Shown here: positions 7,873 to 15,599 of the stretch, in pieces | Layout of the letters: every line of letters starts with the position of its first letter | How positions within the stretch are numbered: the first letter of the stretch is position 1 | Assembly (NCBI GenBank): GCA_904501715.1 | Contig: CAJGCD010000010.1 | Coordinates: 1 to 32,970 of the forward strand | Source: an uncultured Clostridia bacterium | GTDB lineage: Bacteria > Bacillota > Clostridia > Oscillospirales > CAG-272 | DNA: 32,970 bases | Direction: 5' to 3' | Notes under the pieces: generated by a model | The model's database searches: none | The model's input: the letters and a program-made list of their open reading frames with translations, nothing else | Told to the model about the DNA's origin: nothing | Position numbers and translations under genes: made by a program

Positions 7873-8661
7873 ATGTTTTTTGATTCACACGCACATTATT
7901 ATGATAACAGATTTTACGGCGAGGAGAATCCTCAGGGAGCTGAGGCTTTGCTCGAAGAGCTGTTTTCCGACGGGCTTCTCGGCGTAATAAATATAGGAAC
8001 CAATCCCCAAAGCAATATTCTTGCGGTGGAGCAGGCAAGGAAATTTGCCAATATGTACGCCGCCGTGGGTATTCATCCTACCGATATGGCTGATATGAAG
8101 ATGCCCCTTGATGAGGCGATAGAATCGGTCAAGCGCCTTGCACTCGACCCTGCCAATAAGGTTGTAGCTGTTGGGGAGATAGGGCTTGACTACTATTGGG
8201 AGCCCTACGATAAGGAAGCGCAGAGAGTTTGCTTTGAGGCTCAGCTTCTTCTTGCGAGAGAGCTTTCACTGCCCGTAATAATACACGACAGGGAAGCGCA
8301 CGGCGATTGCTTTGAAACGGTGTTAAAGTATCCTGACGTAAGAGGAGTTTTTCACAGCTACAGCGGAAGCGCGGAAATGGCAAGTGAGCTTATCAAGCGA
8401 GGATGGTATATCTCTTTTTCGGGTGTTGTATCCTTTAAAAATGCCGCCAAAATAAAAGAGGTGGCAAGGATAGTTCCCGACGATAGGATACTTATTGAGA
8501 CCGACGCGCCTTATCTCGCGCCTCACCCCTTCAGAGGAAAGATAAACCACTCGGGCAGGCTTATCCATACCGCAACGGCGCTTGCTGAGGCTCGCGAATG
8601 CACGGTAGATAAGATAGCCGAGCTTACAAGAGAGAACCTCAGAACGCTTTTCGGAGTATAA
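7873..8661 (+). CDS. tatD: TatD-family metal-dependent hydrolase/DNase
   Basis: The 262-residue protein is a TatD-type amidohydrolase; characterised members are metal-dependent 3'-5' nucleases or tRNA/DNA repair enzymes. Motifs in order: SHAH (5-8), the metal-binding Glu in GEIGLDYYWE, HDREAH, FHSYSG, and ETDAPYLAPHPFRGK. Length and motif spacing are standard. No strong ribosome binding site is visible before ATG 7873, though AAAGCGCAG is near, and coupling to gpsA 17 bases upstream is likely. metG next to tatD is a frequent arrangement in Firmicutes. It is the last gene of the unit, followed by a hairpin terminator. Confidence 0.92.
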   Translation: MFFDSHAHYYDNRFYGEENPQGAEALLEELFSDGLLGVINIGTNPQSNILAVEQARKFANMYAAVGIHPTDMADMKMPLDEAIESVKRLALDPANKVVAVGEIGLDYYWEPYDKEAQRVCFEAQLLLARELSLPVIIHDREAHGDCFETVLKYPDVRGVFHSYSGSAEMASELIKRGWYISFSGVVSFKNAAKIKEVARIVPDDRILIETDAPYLAPHPFRGKINHSGRLIHTATALAEARECTVDKIAELTRENLRTLFGV

Positions 8662-8713
8662 TTGGGTGGTAGTAATATTGTGCTATAACGCACATAAAAT
8701 ATAATAAAAACAG

Positions 8714-8757
8714 AAGGTTTCTATTCCTTGCTTTTTGAGGAATAGGAACCTTTATTT
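8714..8757 (+). terminator. Terminator after tatD
   Basis: A 15-bp stem (AAGGTTTCTATTCCT / AGGAATAGGAACCTT, one G-U pair) with a TGCTTTTTG loop is followed by TTATTT. It ends the mgtE-tatD unit. It starts about 50 bases after the tatD stop. Confidence 0.75.
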
Positions 8758-8824
8758 GTAAAAAATCCACAAAAAGAGTGCCGACATTTCTATATTTCAA
8801 GCGGCAAAAAAAGAAAAAAAGCTA

Positions 8825-8853
8825 TTGCAAAATCACTTTAAATATAGTATAAT
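8825..8853 (+). promoter_or_regulatory. Promoter of the EF-G-like gene
   Basis: TTGCAA (8825-8830), a 17-base spacer and TATAAT (8848-8853). The predicted start near 8860 gives a leader of about 113 bases. Confidence 0.75.
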
Positions 8854-8860
8854 AGAAGAA

Positions 8861-8972
8861 AGGTTTGGTCAAAAAGACCAACAAAACGAGTTTGGCAAGT
8901 AAAAAATTAGCTAACTTGTTAAAATATTTTAGTTTATCTTTCCGCAAAAGCGGGAGGAAGGAGGAAGATCCA
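8861..8972 (+). promoter_or_regulatory. Structured 5' leader of the EF-G-like gene
   Basis: The leader begins with a hairpin TTGGTC-AAAAA-GACCAA (8865-8881) right at the predicted 5' end. It is followed by AACGAGTT, which can pair with AACTTGTT about 20 bases later, competing with a CAAGT/ACTTG pairing. It ends with CCGC-AAAA-GCGG (8942-8953) directly before the purine-rich ribosome binding site. The 5' hairpin could stabilise the mRNA. No known riboswitch class is recognised. Confidence 0.4.
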
Positions 8973-11030
8973 ATGGCTGTTGTAGACACCAAACAAATCA
9001 GAAACATCGTACTGCTTGGACACGGAGGTTGCGGTAAAACTTCGCTTGCCGAAGCAATGTTATATATTACCGGCGGAACCGACCGTCTCGGAAAGGTTGC
9101 TGACGGAAATACCGTGTCCGACTATGATGCAGAGGAGACCAAGAGAGGCTTCTCGCTGTCCGCATCGCTTCTTAATATGATGTGGAAGGACACAAAGATA
9201 AATCTTATCGACGCTCCCGGCTATCTTGACTTCGTAGGCGAGGCTCATCAGGCTCTGCGCGTTGCTGACAGCGCGGTCATCGTGGTTGACGGTAAGGCAG
9301 GTATCGAGATAGGAACAGAGCTTGCGTGGAATTATGCCGACGCGGCAGGTCTGCCCAAGGCGTTCTTTATCAACAAGTTTGACGATAACGAGGCACGCTT
9401 CGCGAGAGTTCTTGACGACCTTCACGTTACCTTCGGTAAGCATATCTGTCCTCTGACTATTCCTATGGTCAAGAACGGAGAGGTTACGGGATGTATCGAC
9501 CTTATCGACGAAAGCGCTCACGTGTTCGATAACAACGGACGCCATAGCATAGAGCTTATCCCCGAGGAGTCCAAGGAGGCTGTTGCTAAGTACCGCGATA
9601 TGCTTATGGAGGCGGTCGCAAGCACCGACGAGGAGCTTATGGAAAAGTATTTCGGCGGCGAGGAGATCACCCATATCGAGGCTATCAACGCGGTTCACGA
9701 GGGTATTATCCACGGTGATATCGTCCCCGTATTCTGCGGCGCGGCGACAAAGCTCTGGGGCGTGTGGACTATGCTTGACAAGATCACCGAGTCCTTCCCC
9801 CGCCATACCGCTAAGAAGCAGGAGCTTCTCGCTAACGGCGACAGTATGGATATAAGCGTTGAGGGCGAGCCCTCCCTGTTCGTATTCAAGACGGTTGCAG
9901 ACCCCTTCGTTGGAAAGATGTCCTACTTCAAGGTAATGAGCGGAACAGTAAAGCGCGACCTGCTTATGAAGAACAATACCACGGGCGACAGCGAAAAGCT
10001 GGCTCATATCTACATAATGAACGGTAAGAAGCAGACCGAGGTAGAGGAGCTTGCTTGCGGTGATATCGGTATGGTAGCGAAGCTTACCGGCACCAACACC
10101 AACGACACACTGACATGGAATAAGGAATTCAGCTACGCTGCTATTACCTACCCCACGCCTTACTATACCAGAGCAATGACCCCCGCTACCGCTAAGGACG
10201 AGGGCAAGATATCCCAGAGTATCGCAAAGATGCTTGAGGAGGACCTCACCCTTAAGTATGAGAACAACGCGGAGACCAAGCAGATGCTTATCTCTGGTCT
10301 TGGCGATATGCACCTTGCAGTGCTTTCGGCTAAGCTTAAGAACCGCTTTGGAGTAAACGTAAACTTTGACGTTCCCAAGATGGCTTATCGTGAGAAGATC
10401 ACAAAGAGAGTTGACGTTGAAGGTAAGCACAAGAAGCAGAACGGCGGCTCGGGTCAGTACGGTCACGTTAAGATCCGCTTTGCTCCCGCCCAGAGCGAGG
10501 GACTTGAGTTCAGCGTATCCGTAGTTGGCGGTACGGTTCCCAAGAACTTCTATCCCGCAGTAGAGAAGGGACTTCAGGACGCAATGGCTAAGGGCGTTGC
10601 GGGCTTCCCGCTGGTAGGACTTGCCGCTGACCTTTACGACGGCTCTTACCACGACGTTGACTCTGATGAAATATCCTTCAAGACTGCCGCAAGCATCGCG
10701 TACAAGAAGTGTCTTGAGCAGGCGGCTCCAGTTATCCTTGAGCCTGTGGGCGATATGGATATTACCGTTCCCGATTCTCTCGTTGGTGACGTTATGGGCG
10801 ACCTTAACAAGCGCCGCGGCGCGGTAATGGGTATGGATCCCGCCGCTCAGAAGGGATATACTACTGTCCACGCGGTAGCTCCCAAGGCAGAGCTTGTTGA
10901 CTATCCTATCGCGCTCCGCGCGATGACTCAGGGCAGAGGAAGCTTTGAGTTCAGCGTGACCGGTTACGACACAGTCCCCGGTAATATAGCACAGAAGATA
11001 GTTGAAAACTATAAGAAAGAAAACGCATAA
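8973..11030 (+). CDS. Elongation factor G-like GTPase (EF-G paralogue, FusA2 type)
   Basis: The 685-residue protein has all EF-G domains: a G domain, domain II, and domains III-V ending in an EF-G C-terminal fold (MDITVPDSLVGDVMGDLNKRRG, GRGSFEF). Nucleotide motifs are GHGGCGKT (16-23), a switch I with TKRGFSLSAS, DAPGYLDF (80-87) and NKFD (134-137). Canonical EF-G has DTPGHVDF and NKMD. Here the catalytic His is Tyr84, as in the EF-G-like/FusA2 subgroup. It is therefore probably not the main translocase; possible roles are recycling, stress translation or slow GTP turnover. ATG 8973 follows GGAGGAAGGAGGAAG; upstream in-frame ATG 8865 lies in the leader. It is monocistronic, with its own promoter and terminator, and without rpsL, rpsG or tuf neighbours. 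Confidence 0.9.
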   Translation: MAVVDTKQIRNIVLLGHGGCGKTSLAEAMLYITGGTDRLGKVADGNTVSDYDAEETKRGFSLSASLLNMMWKDTKINLIDAPGYLDFVGEAHQALRVADSAVIVVDGKAGIEIGTELAWNYADAAGLPKAFFINKFDDNEARFARVLDDLHVTFGKHICPLTIPMVKNGEVTGCIDLIDESAHVFDNNGRHSIELIPEESKEAVAKYRDMLMEAVASTDEELMEKYFGGEEITHIEAINAVHEGIIHGDIVPVFCGAATKLWGVWTMLDKITESFPRHTAKKQELLANGDSMDISVEGEPSLFVFKTVADPFVGKMSYFKVMSGTVKRDLLMKNNTTGDSEKLAHIYIMNGKKQTEVEELACGDIGMVAKLTGTNTNDTLTWNKEFSYAAITYPTPYYTRAMTPATAKDEGKISQSIAKMLEEDLTLKYENNAETKQMLISGLGDMHLAVLSAKLKNRFGVNVNFDVPKMAYREKITKRVDVEGKHKKQNGGSGQYGHVKIRFAPAQSEGLEFSVSVVGGTVPKNFYPAVEKGLQDAMAKGVAGFPLVGLAADLYDGSYHDVDSDEISFKTAASIAYKKCLEQAAPVILEPVGDMDITVPDSLVGDVMGDLNKRRGAVMGMDPAAQKGYTTVHAVAPKAELVDYPIALRAMTQGRGSFEFSVTGYDTVPGNIAQKIVENYKKENA

Positions 11031-11037
11031 TGAAAAC

Positions 11038-11064
11038 AAACGGGCTGCTTTTGCAGCCCGTTTT
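11038..11064 (+). terminator. Terminator after the EF-G-like gene
   Basis: AAACGGGCTGC-TTTT-GCAGCCCGTTTT forms a GC-rich hairpin with a T tail, 8 bases after the stop codon. Confidence 0.9.
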
Positions 11065-11114
11065 CTATGTCAAAAAATACCTTGATGAAAGAGAAAAGAA
11101 AATTTTTATTTGTA

Positions 11115-11143
11115 TTGACTTTTCGGGTAATAAGTGCTATAAT
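11115..11143 (+). promoter_or_regulatory. Promoter of the antiporter gene
   Basis: TTGACT (11115-11120), a 17-base spacer and TATAAT (11138-11143), about 40 bases before the start codon. Confidence 0.8.
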
Positions 11144-11186
11144 CTCAAAGGTTAAAATATATTGATATTTATATAGGAGAAAAATC

Positions 11187-12494
11187 ATGCAGTTATTACT
11201 TACACTGTCGGTGGCGCTCTTTGCGGGTCTTATGCTTTCAAGGCTTGCTAAGCTTGTAAAGCTTCCTGCGGTTACCGCGTATCTCGTTGCGGGAATTCTG
11301 GTGGGACCGTATTTTCTGGGAGCGCTTAATATAGAGGGCTTGGGCTTTAACAGCATGGCTCAGGTCGAGGGGCTTTCGCTCATAGCCGACGTAGCCCTTG
11401 GCTTTATAGCCTTTTCCATAGGAAACGAATTTCGTCTTTCCCACTTGAAGAAAACGGGACGTCAGGCGACGGTGATCGGCATAGTTCAGGCTGTGGTTGC
11501 AACCCTTTTGGTTGACGCGGTGCTTATAGGAATACACTTTATGATGCCCGACAAGCTTCCTCTTCCCGCGGCTATCGTGCTTGGAGCGGTAGCGTCGGCA
11601 ACAGCTCCCGCGGCAACGCTTATGGTAGTACGTCAGTACAAGGCAAAGGGACCCCTTACCGATATACTTCTTCCCATAGTTGCTCTTGACGACGCGGTGG
11701 GACTTGTGCTCTTTGCTATATCCTTCGGCGTGGCAAAGGCGGTCATCGCGGGACCCATAGATATGGTATCTATAATAGTCGAGCCTCTCCTTGAGGTGGT
11801 GCTCTCGCTCCTGCTGGGCGCAATAATGGGACATCTGTTCACATTCTTTGAAAAGTTCTTCCATTCGCGCTCAAAGCGACTTTCTATGTCGGTGGCGTTC
11901 ATATTTATCACCGTGGCTCTTTCGATGATGAAGTTCGAGGTAGGCGGTATCCATATTGCCTTCTCCTCCTTGCTGGTATGCATGATGCTGGGAACAATGT
12001 TCTGCAACGAGTGCGACTTCTCCGAGGAGCTTATGGAAAGGGTAGAGAGGTGGTCTGCGCCTCTTCTGGTGCTTTTCTTCGTATTAAGCGGAGCGGAGCT
12101 TGAGCTCTCGGTATTTACCGACCTTGCCATAGTTGTTATAGGTCTTGTTTATATTCTGGCGCGTTCCGCGGGCAAATACGGCGGATCGTATATCAGCGCT
12201 AAGGCTACGGGATGCGACAAGAATATAGTTAAATACCTTGGAATAACCCTTCTGCCTCAGGCGGGAGTGGCGCTTGGAATGGCAATCAAGGCAGAGACTC
12301 TCGGACCCGAGGGAAAGATAGTAGCCAATATCACGCTCTTTGCGGTGCTCATATACGAGATAGTAGGACCTATGCTCACAAAGATATCCTTGCAGAAGGC
12401 GGGAGAGATACGTCCCGAGGAAAAGGTCAGTGCCCGCGAGGAGGCGCGCAAGCTGCTTGAGCATAAGAGCAGAAAAAAGCATCATAATATGTAA
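11187..12494 (+). CDS. CPA2-family cation:proton antiporter
   Basis: The 435-residue integral membrane protein is a Na+(K+)/H+ exchanger-domain protein of the CPA2 type, with about 12-13 hydrophobic helices and no C-terminal TrkA-N/RCK domain. Helix 1 motif LAKLVKLPAVTAYLVAGILVGP is typical. The ion-binding acidic pair is D168/D169 in ALDDAVGL, and the preceding crossover helix has ASATAPAATLMV. An acidic pair is associated with electrogenic exchange in this superfamily. The tail is short and basic (HKSRKKHHNM). AGGAGA precedes the ATG. It is a single-gene unit with its own promoter, ending at a bidirectional terminator. Substrate (Na+ or K+) cannot be decided from the sequence. Confidence 0.88.
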   Translation: MQLLLTLSVALFAGLMLSRLAKLVKLPAVTAYLVAGILVGPYFLGALNIEGLGFNSMAQVEGLSLIADVALGFIAFSIGNEFRLSHLKKTGRQATVIGIVQAVVATLLVDAVLIGIHFMMPDKLPLPAAIVLGAVASATAPAATLMVVRQYKAKGPLTDILLPIVALDDAVGLVLFAISFGVAKAVIAGPIDMVSIIVEPLLEVVLSLLLGAIMGHLFTFFEKFFHSRSKRLSMSVAFIFITVALSMMKFEVGGIHIAFSSLLVCMMLGTMFCNECDFSEELMERVERWSAPLLVLFFVLSGAELELSVFTDLAIVVIGLVYILARSAGKYGGSYISAKATGCDKNIVKYLGITLLPQAGVALGMAIKAETLGPEGKIVANITLFAVLIYEIVGPMLTKISLQKAGEIRPEEKVSAREEARKLLEHKSRKKHHNM

Positions 12495-12500
12495 AAGAAG

Positions 12501-12533
12501 AATCGGCAGAGGAACAATTCCTCTGCCGATTCG
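12501..12533. terminator. Bidirectional terminator between the antiporter and trpB2
   Basis: A perfect 15-bp stem GAATCGGCAGAGGAA / TTCCTCTGCCGATTC around a CAA loop lies between two converging genes, with T-rich stretches downstream in both directions. Confidence 0.8.
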
Positions 12534-12553
12534 TATGTTTATGGATATATTTT

Positions 12554-13924
12554 TTAATCGACCTTAGGCAATCTCTTGAAGCTTGCCTCAAGCTCCTCGT
12601 CGGTGGGACGGTAGTCGTTCATCTTTCCGTCGTGGAATTTCTCGTAAGAGAACATATCGAAGTAGCCCGTACCTGTCAGACCGAAGACGATGGTCTTTTC
12701 CTCGCCCGTTTCCTTGCACTTTAGTGCCTCGTCCATGGCTACCTTTATAGCGTGGCTGCTCTCGGGAGCGGGGAGTATACCCTCAACTCTTGCGAAATAC
12801 TCAGCCGCGGCGAATACCGCGGTCTGCTCTACGGATACCGCCTCCATAAGTCCTTGGTCGTAAAGCTCGGAGAGCACGGGGCTCATTCCGTGATAGCGAA
12901 GTCCCCCTGCGTGACTTGCGGCGGGAATAAAGTTGCTGCCCAAGGTGTACATCTTAGCCAAGGGACAGACAGCGCCCGTGTCGCAGTAGTCGTAGGCGTA
13001 CTTTCCGCGTGTAAGGCTGGGGCAGGACATAGGCTCAACGGCGATGAAGCGGTAATCTGCCTCGCCGCGAAGCTTCTCACCCATAAAGGGAGCGATAAGT
13101 CCCGCAAGGTTAGAGCCGCCGCCTGCGCAGCCGATAATTATATCTGCCTTCTCACCGTATTTGTCAAGAGCAATCTTGGTCTCAAGACCTATGATAGACT
13201 GGTGCAGACCTACCTGATTGAGCACGCTGCCCAGAACGTATCTGTAGCCTTCGGTATTGGACGCCACCTCAACAGCCTCCGAGATAGCGCAGCCAAGGCT
13301 TCCCGAGGTGCCGGGGTGCTCGGCGAGTATCTTTCTTCCCACCTCGGTATCCATAGAGGGGGAGGGAGTGACCGACGCGCCGTAGGTCCTCATTACCTCG
13401 CGGCGGAAGGGCTTCTGCTCGTAGGAGCATTTTACCATAAATACCTTGCAGTCAAGTCCAAGGTAAGAGCAAGCCATTGAAAGAGCCGTGCCCCATTGAC
13501 CCGCGCCCGTTTCGGTGGTAACGCCCTTGAGTCCCTGATTCTTTGCGTAGTACGCCTGAGCGATAGCCGAGTTCAGCTTGTGGCTTCCGCTGGTGTTGTT
13601 ACCCTCGAACTTGTAGTATATCTTAGCGGGGGTCTGCATCTTCTCCTCAAGGCAATAAGCTCTTATGAGAGGAGCGGGACGGTACATTTTATAGAAATCT
13701 CTTATCTCGTCGGGTATAGGGAAATACGCCGTGGTATCGTCAAGCTCTTGACGTATAAGCTCATCGCAGAACACGGGAGCGAGCTCCTCAGCCGTCATAG
13801 GCTCAAGCGTTTCGGGGTTGAGAAGGGGAGCGGGCTTTTTCTTCATATCCGCTCTTACGTTATACCACTCGCGGGGCATTTCGCTTTCTTCAAGATAAAT
13901 TTTGTAGGGGATCTTTTGTGACAT
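12554..13924 (-). CDS. trpB: Tryptophan synthase beta chain, TrpB2-type
   Basis: The 456-residue PLP enzyme belongs to the TrpB2 (TrpB-related, longer) group, which condenses indole with L-serine. Visible are the PLP lysine in NNTSGSHKLNSAIAQA, the TrpB-specific E-T-G-A-G-Q-W-G loop (TTETGAGQWG), the phosphate-binding GCAGGGSNLAG, and the C-terminal FGLTGTGYFDM. The N-terminal extension with TAYFPIPDEIRDFYKMYRPAPLIRA is typical of TrpB2. ATG 13924 follows AGGAGA by 7 bases; an earlier in-frame ATG at 14035 lies inside the T-box leader. No trpA or other trp gene is adjacent. This is a single-gene unit, consistent with a stand-alone role in making tryptophan from free indole. It is controlled by a Trp-specific T-box. 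Confidence 0.95.
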   Translation of the reverse strand: MSQKIPYKIYLEESEMPREWYNVRADMKKKPAPLLNPETLEPMTAEELAPVFCDELIRQELDDTTAYFPIPDEIRDFYKMYRPAPLIRAYCLEEKMQTPAKIYYKFEGNNTSGSHKLNSAIAQAYYAKNQGLKGVTTETGAGQWGTALSMACSYLGLDCKVFMVKCSYEQKPFRREVMRTYGASVTPSPSMDTEVGRKILAEHPGTSGSLGCAISEAVEVASNTEGYRYVLGSVLNQVGLHQSIIGLETKIALDKYGEKADIIIGCAGGGSNLAGLIAPFMGEKLRGEADYRFIAVEPMSCPSLTRGKYAYDYCDTGAVCPLAKMYTLGSNFIPAASHAGGLRYHGMSPVLSELYDQGLMEAVSVEQTAVFAAAEYFARVEGILPAPESSHAIKVAMDEALKCKETGEEKTIVFGLTGTGYFDMFSYEKFHDGKMNDYRPTDEELEASFKRLPKVD

Positions 13925-13963
13925 GATATGTCTCCTTTCGGTTCTACTGTGTTCGGGGCAAAC

Positions 13964-14231
13964 AAAAAAGTCCGTCCCGCAAATCTTGTTTGCCGGGACA
14001 GGACCAAGATCCTGCGGTGCCACCCTGCTTGACAAATAATGTCCTCTTGCGCATACTTAAAATATGCAGACCTTTTTACGGTAAGTCCTCCGTCGCACAT
14101 ACTCGAAAGCGGCGCTTTCTTTCCGATTGCCCTCAAAGGTCCATTCGCATTACGGCTTTCATACCGCGATTCCACCATCCGCGGCTCTCTGAATGAAGTT
14201 GGCGTAAGCTACTTACTCCTTTTCATCGGTT
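13964..14231 (-). promoter_or_regulatory. T-box riboswitch, tryptophan specifier (UGG)
   Basis: On the minus strand the leader begins at about 14231 with GATGAAAAGGAGTAAGTA, including the AGTA motif of Stem I. Distal Stem I elements AGAGAGCC and GGTGGAA follow. The specifier region reads GCGAATGGACC, giving codon UGG (14143-14141) followed by the usual A. The T-box sequence AGGGTGGCACCGCAGG is at 14026-14011. Its UGGC would pair with an NCCA end having discriminator G, as in bacterial tRNA-Trp. The terminator stem (about 14004-13970) ends in TTTTTT (13969-13964), 40 bases before trpB. Expected action: uncharged tRNA-Trp stabilises the antiterminator and turns the gene on when tryptophan is scarce. 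Confidence 0.93.
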
Positions 14232-14237
14232 TATTGA

Positions 14238-14266
14238 ATTATAGCACAAGGCAAATTTTTTGTCAA
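14238..14266 (-). promoter_or_regulatory. Promoter of the T-box/trpB unit
   Basis: Minus-strand TTGACA (14266-14261), a 17-base spacer and TATAAT (14243-14238) match the sigma-A consensus exactly, with the predicted start near 14231. Confidence 0.9.
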
Positions 14267-14295
14267 GAGATTTTGAAATTTTTTCTTGCCTATTA

Positions 14296-14324
14296 TTGCA
14301 TATAAAAACATAATATGCTATAAT
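14296..14324 (+). promoter_or_regulatory. Promoter of the metallophosphoesterase gene
   Basis: TTGCAT (14296-14301), a 17-base spacer and TATAAT (14319-14324), diverging from the trpB promoter about 30 bases away. Confidence 0.75.
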
Positions 14325-14359
14325 TGATTAAAGGTATAAATGTGTCAAGGAGAAAAATT

Positions 14360-15472
14360 ATGCTTCCAAAATACATGCTTGCATATCCAACCGTTTTTGC
14401 TGTGGGCAAAAATTACAATATTTTCGTGCCCTTTGACGATGAGGTCATAATGTGGGTCAAGGTTGGAGATAAGATTTTTTACGATGACTGCAACGGAATT
14501 CTTCGCTCTAACACCAATATGCACAAGGTAGAGCTTCCTATGTCAGTGCTTGACGAGGCAAAGGAGTATACCGTAGTCTATAAGAAAATGATAGAGCGTA
14601 AGCCTTATTTCCCCACAAGCGAGCCCGAGCGCGAGCTTACCGTTGATTTCCGTCCCGTAAGTGAGGGCGGGGATATAAACGTATATCACATCTCCGATGC
14701 TCACAATCTGGTGGCAGAGCCAGTGGCGGCAGGACGCTTCTTCGGGGAAGAGATAGACCTGTTGGTGCTTAACGGCGATATTCCCAATCACAGCGGCGAT
14801 ATAAAGAACTTCAACGCTATCTGTGAGATAGCCGCGGGAGTTACGGGCGGTCATTGCCCCGTAGTGTTTGCAAGAGGAAATCACGATACCCGCGGAATTC
14901 ACGCCGAGGATATGCCCAATTATATTCCTACTTTTAACGGAAAGACCTATTATACCTTCCGCGTGGGATGCGTCTGGGGACTTCTTCTTGACTGCGGCGA
15001 GGATAAGAGCGATACCAACGACGAGTACGGCGGAACTATATGCTTCCACAATTTCAGGCTCAAGGAGACCGAATTTATAAAGAACGTCATTGAAAATGCC
15101 GACAGTGAGTACAACGCTGAGGGTGTAAAGTACAAGCTTGTAATTTCACACATCGGATTTACGCATATAGACAGATTCCCATTTGATATCGAGCAGGAGC
15201 TTTACGGCGAGTGGACGAGGCTTATGCGTGAGCATATCAAGCCCGACCTTCTGCTTTACGGACATTATCATTTTGTTGGAATTTCAATGCCCGGATGCGA
15301 GTTTGACGGTCAGGGTCAGCCCTGTCCCGCTATAATCGGCTCAAAGCCTATATTTGATAAAGAGAAGGGAAATTCCTTTATCGGTTGCGCACTGACCCTC
15401 TATGAGGACGGTAAGACCCGAGTCGTATTCAATGATGAGAAGATGAATATCCATAAGGACGAGATAATATGA
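14360..15472 (+). CDS. Calcineurin-like metallophosphoesterase
   Basis: The 370-residue protein has the full set of metallophosphoesterase metal motifs: SDAH (D-x-H), NGDIP (GD), RGNHDTRG (GNHD/E), the ISHIGF histidine, and GHYH near the C-terminus. An N-terminal region of about 100 residues (VFAVGKNYNIFVPF through KELPF-like strands to LTVDFRPV) resembles the beta-sandwich that precedes the catalytic domain in purple-acid-phosphatase-like proteins. No signal peptide is seen, so it is probably cytoplasmic. ATG 14360 follows AAGGAGA by 8 bases. It is monocistronic with its own promoter and terminator. Substrate unknown; phosphomonoesters, cyclic nucleotides or nucleotides are possible. Confidence 0.85.
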   Translation: MLPKYMLAYPTVFAVGKNYNIFVPFDDEVIMWVKVGDKIFYDDCNGILRSNTNMHKVELPMSVLDEAKEYTVVYKKMIERKPYFPTSEPERELTVDFRPVSEGGDINVYHISDAHNLVAEPVAAGRFFGEEIDLLVLNGDIPNHSGDIKNFNAICEIAAGVTGGHCPVVFARGNHDTRGIHAEDMPNYIPTFNGKTYYTFRVGCVWGLLLDCGEDKSDTNDEYGGTICFHNFRLKETEFIKNVIENADSEYNAEGVKYKLVISHIGFTHIDRFPFDIEQELYGEWTRLMREHIKPDLLLYGHYHFVGISMPGCEFDGQGQPCPAIIGSKPIFDKEKGNSFIGCALTLYEDGKTRVVFNDEKMNIHKDEII

Positions 15473-15474
15473 CC

Positions 15475-15505
15475 AAAGGCGGAGAAGTTAATTCTCCGCC
15501 TTTTT
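15475..15505 (+). terminator. Terminator after the metallophosphoesterase gene
   Basis: AAAGGCGGAGAA-GTTAA-TTCTCCGCCTTTTT, 3 bases after the stop codon. Confidence 0.92.
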
Positions 15506-15542
15506 GTCAACGGATAGGCAACTTTTGTTTTCGATAACAGCA

Positions 15543-15571
15543 TTGACAGGGATTTTTTTGTATGATAGAAT
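15543..15571 (+). promoter_or_regulatory. Promoter of the HTH-fucosidase fusion gene
   Basis: TTGACA (15543-15548), a 17-base spacer and TAGAAT (15566-15571). Just downstream a small inverted repeat CCAC-N7-GTGG touches the GGAGG ribosome binding site and could be an operator or hairpin. Confidence 0.75.
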
Positions 15572-15599
15572 TTAACCACAGCAATCGTGGAGGTCGCTT

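Noticed and set aside
9060..11039. A 659-residue open frame on the minus strand opposite the EF-G-like gene
   Set aside because: It exactly shadows the real gene, has no ribosome binding site or family motif, and results from the codon bias of the EF-G frame.
13925..14035. Upstream extension of TrpB2 to an ATG at 14035
   Set aside because: That stretch is the T-box antiterminator and terminator; the start at 13924 has AGGAGA and matches family N-termini.
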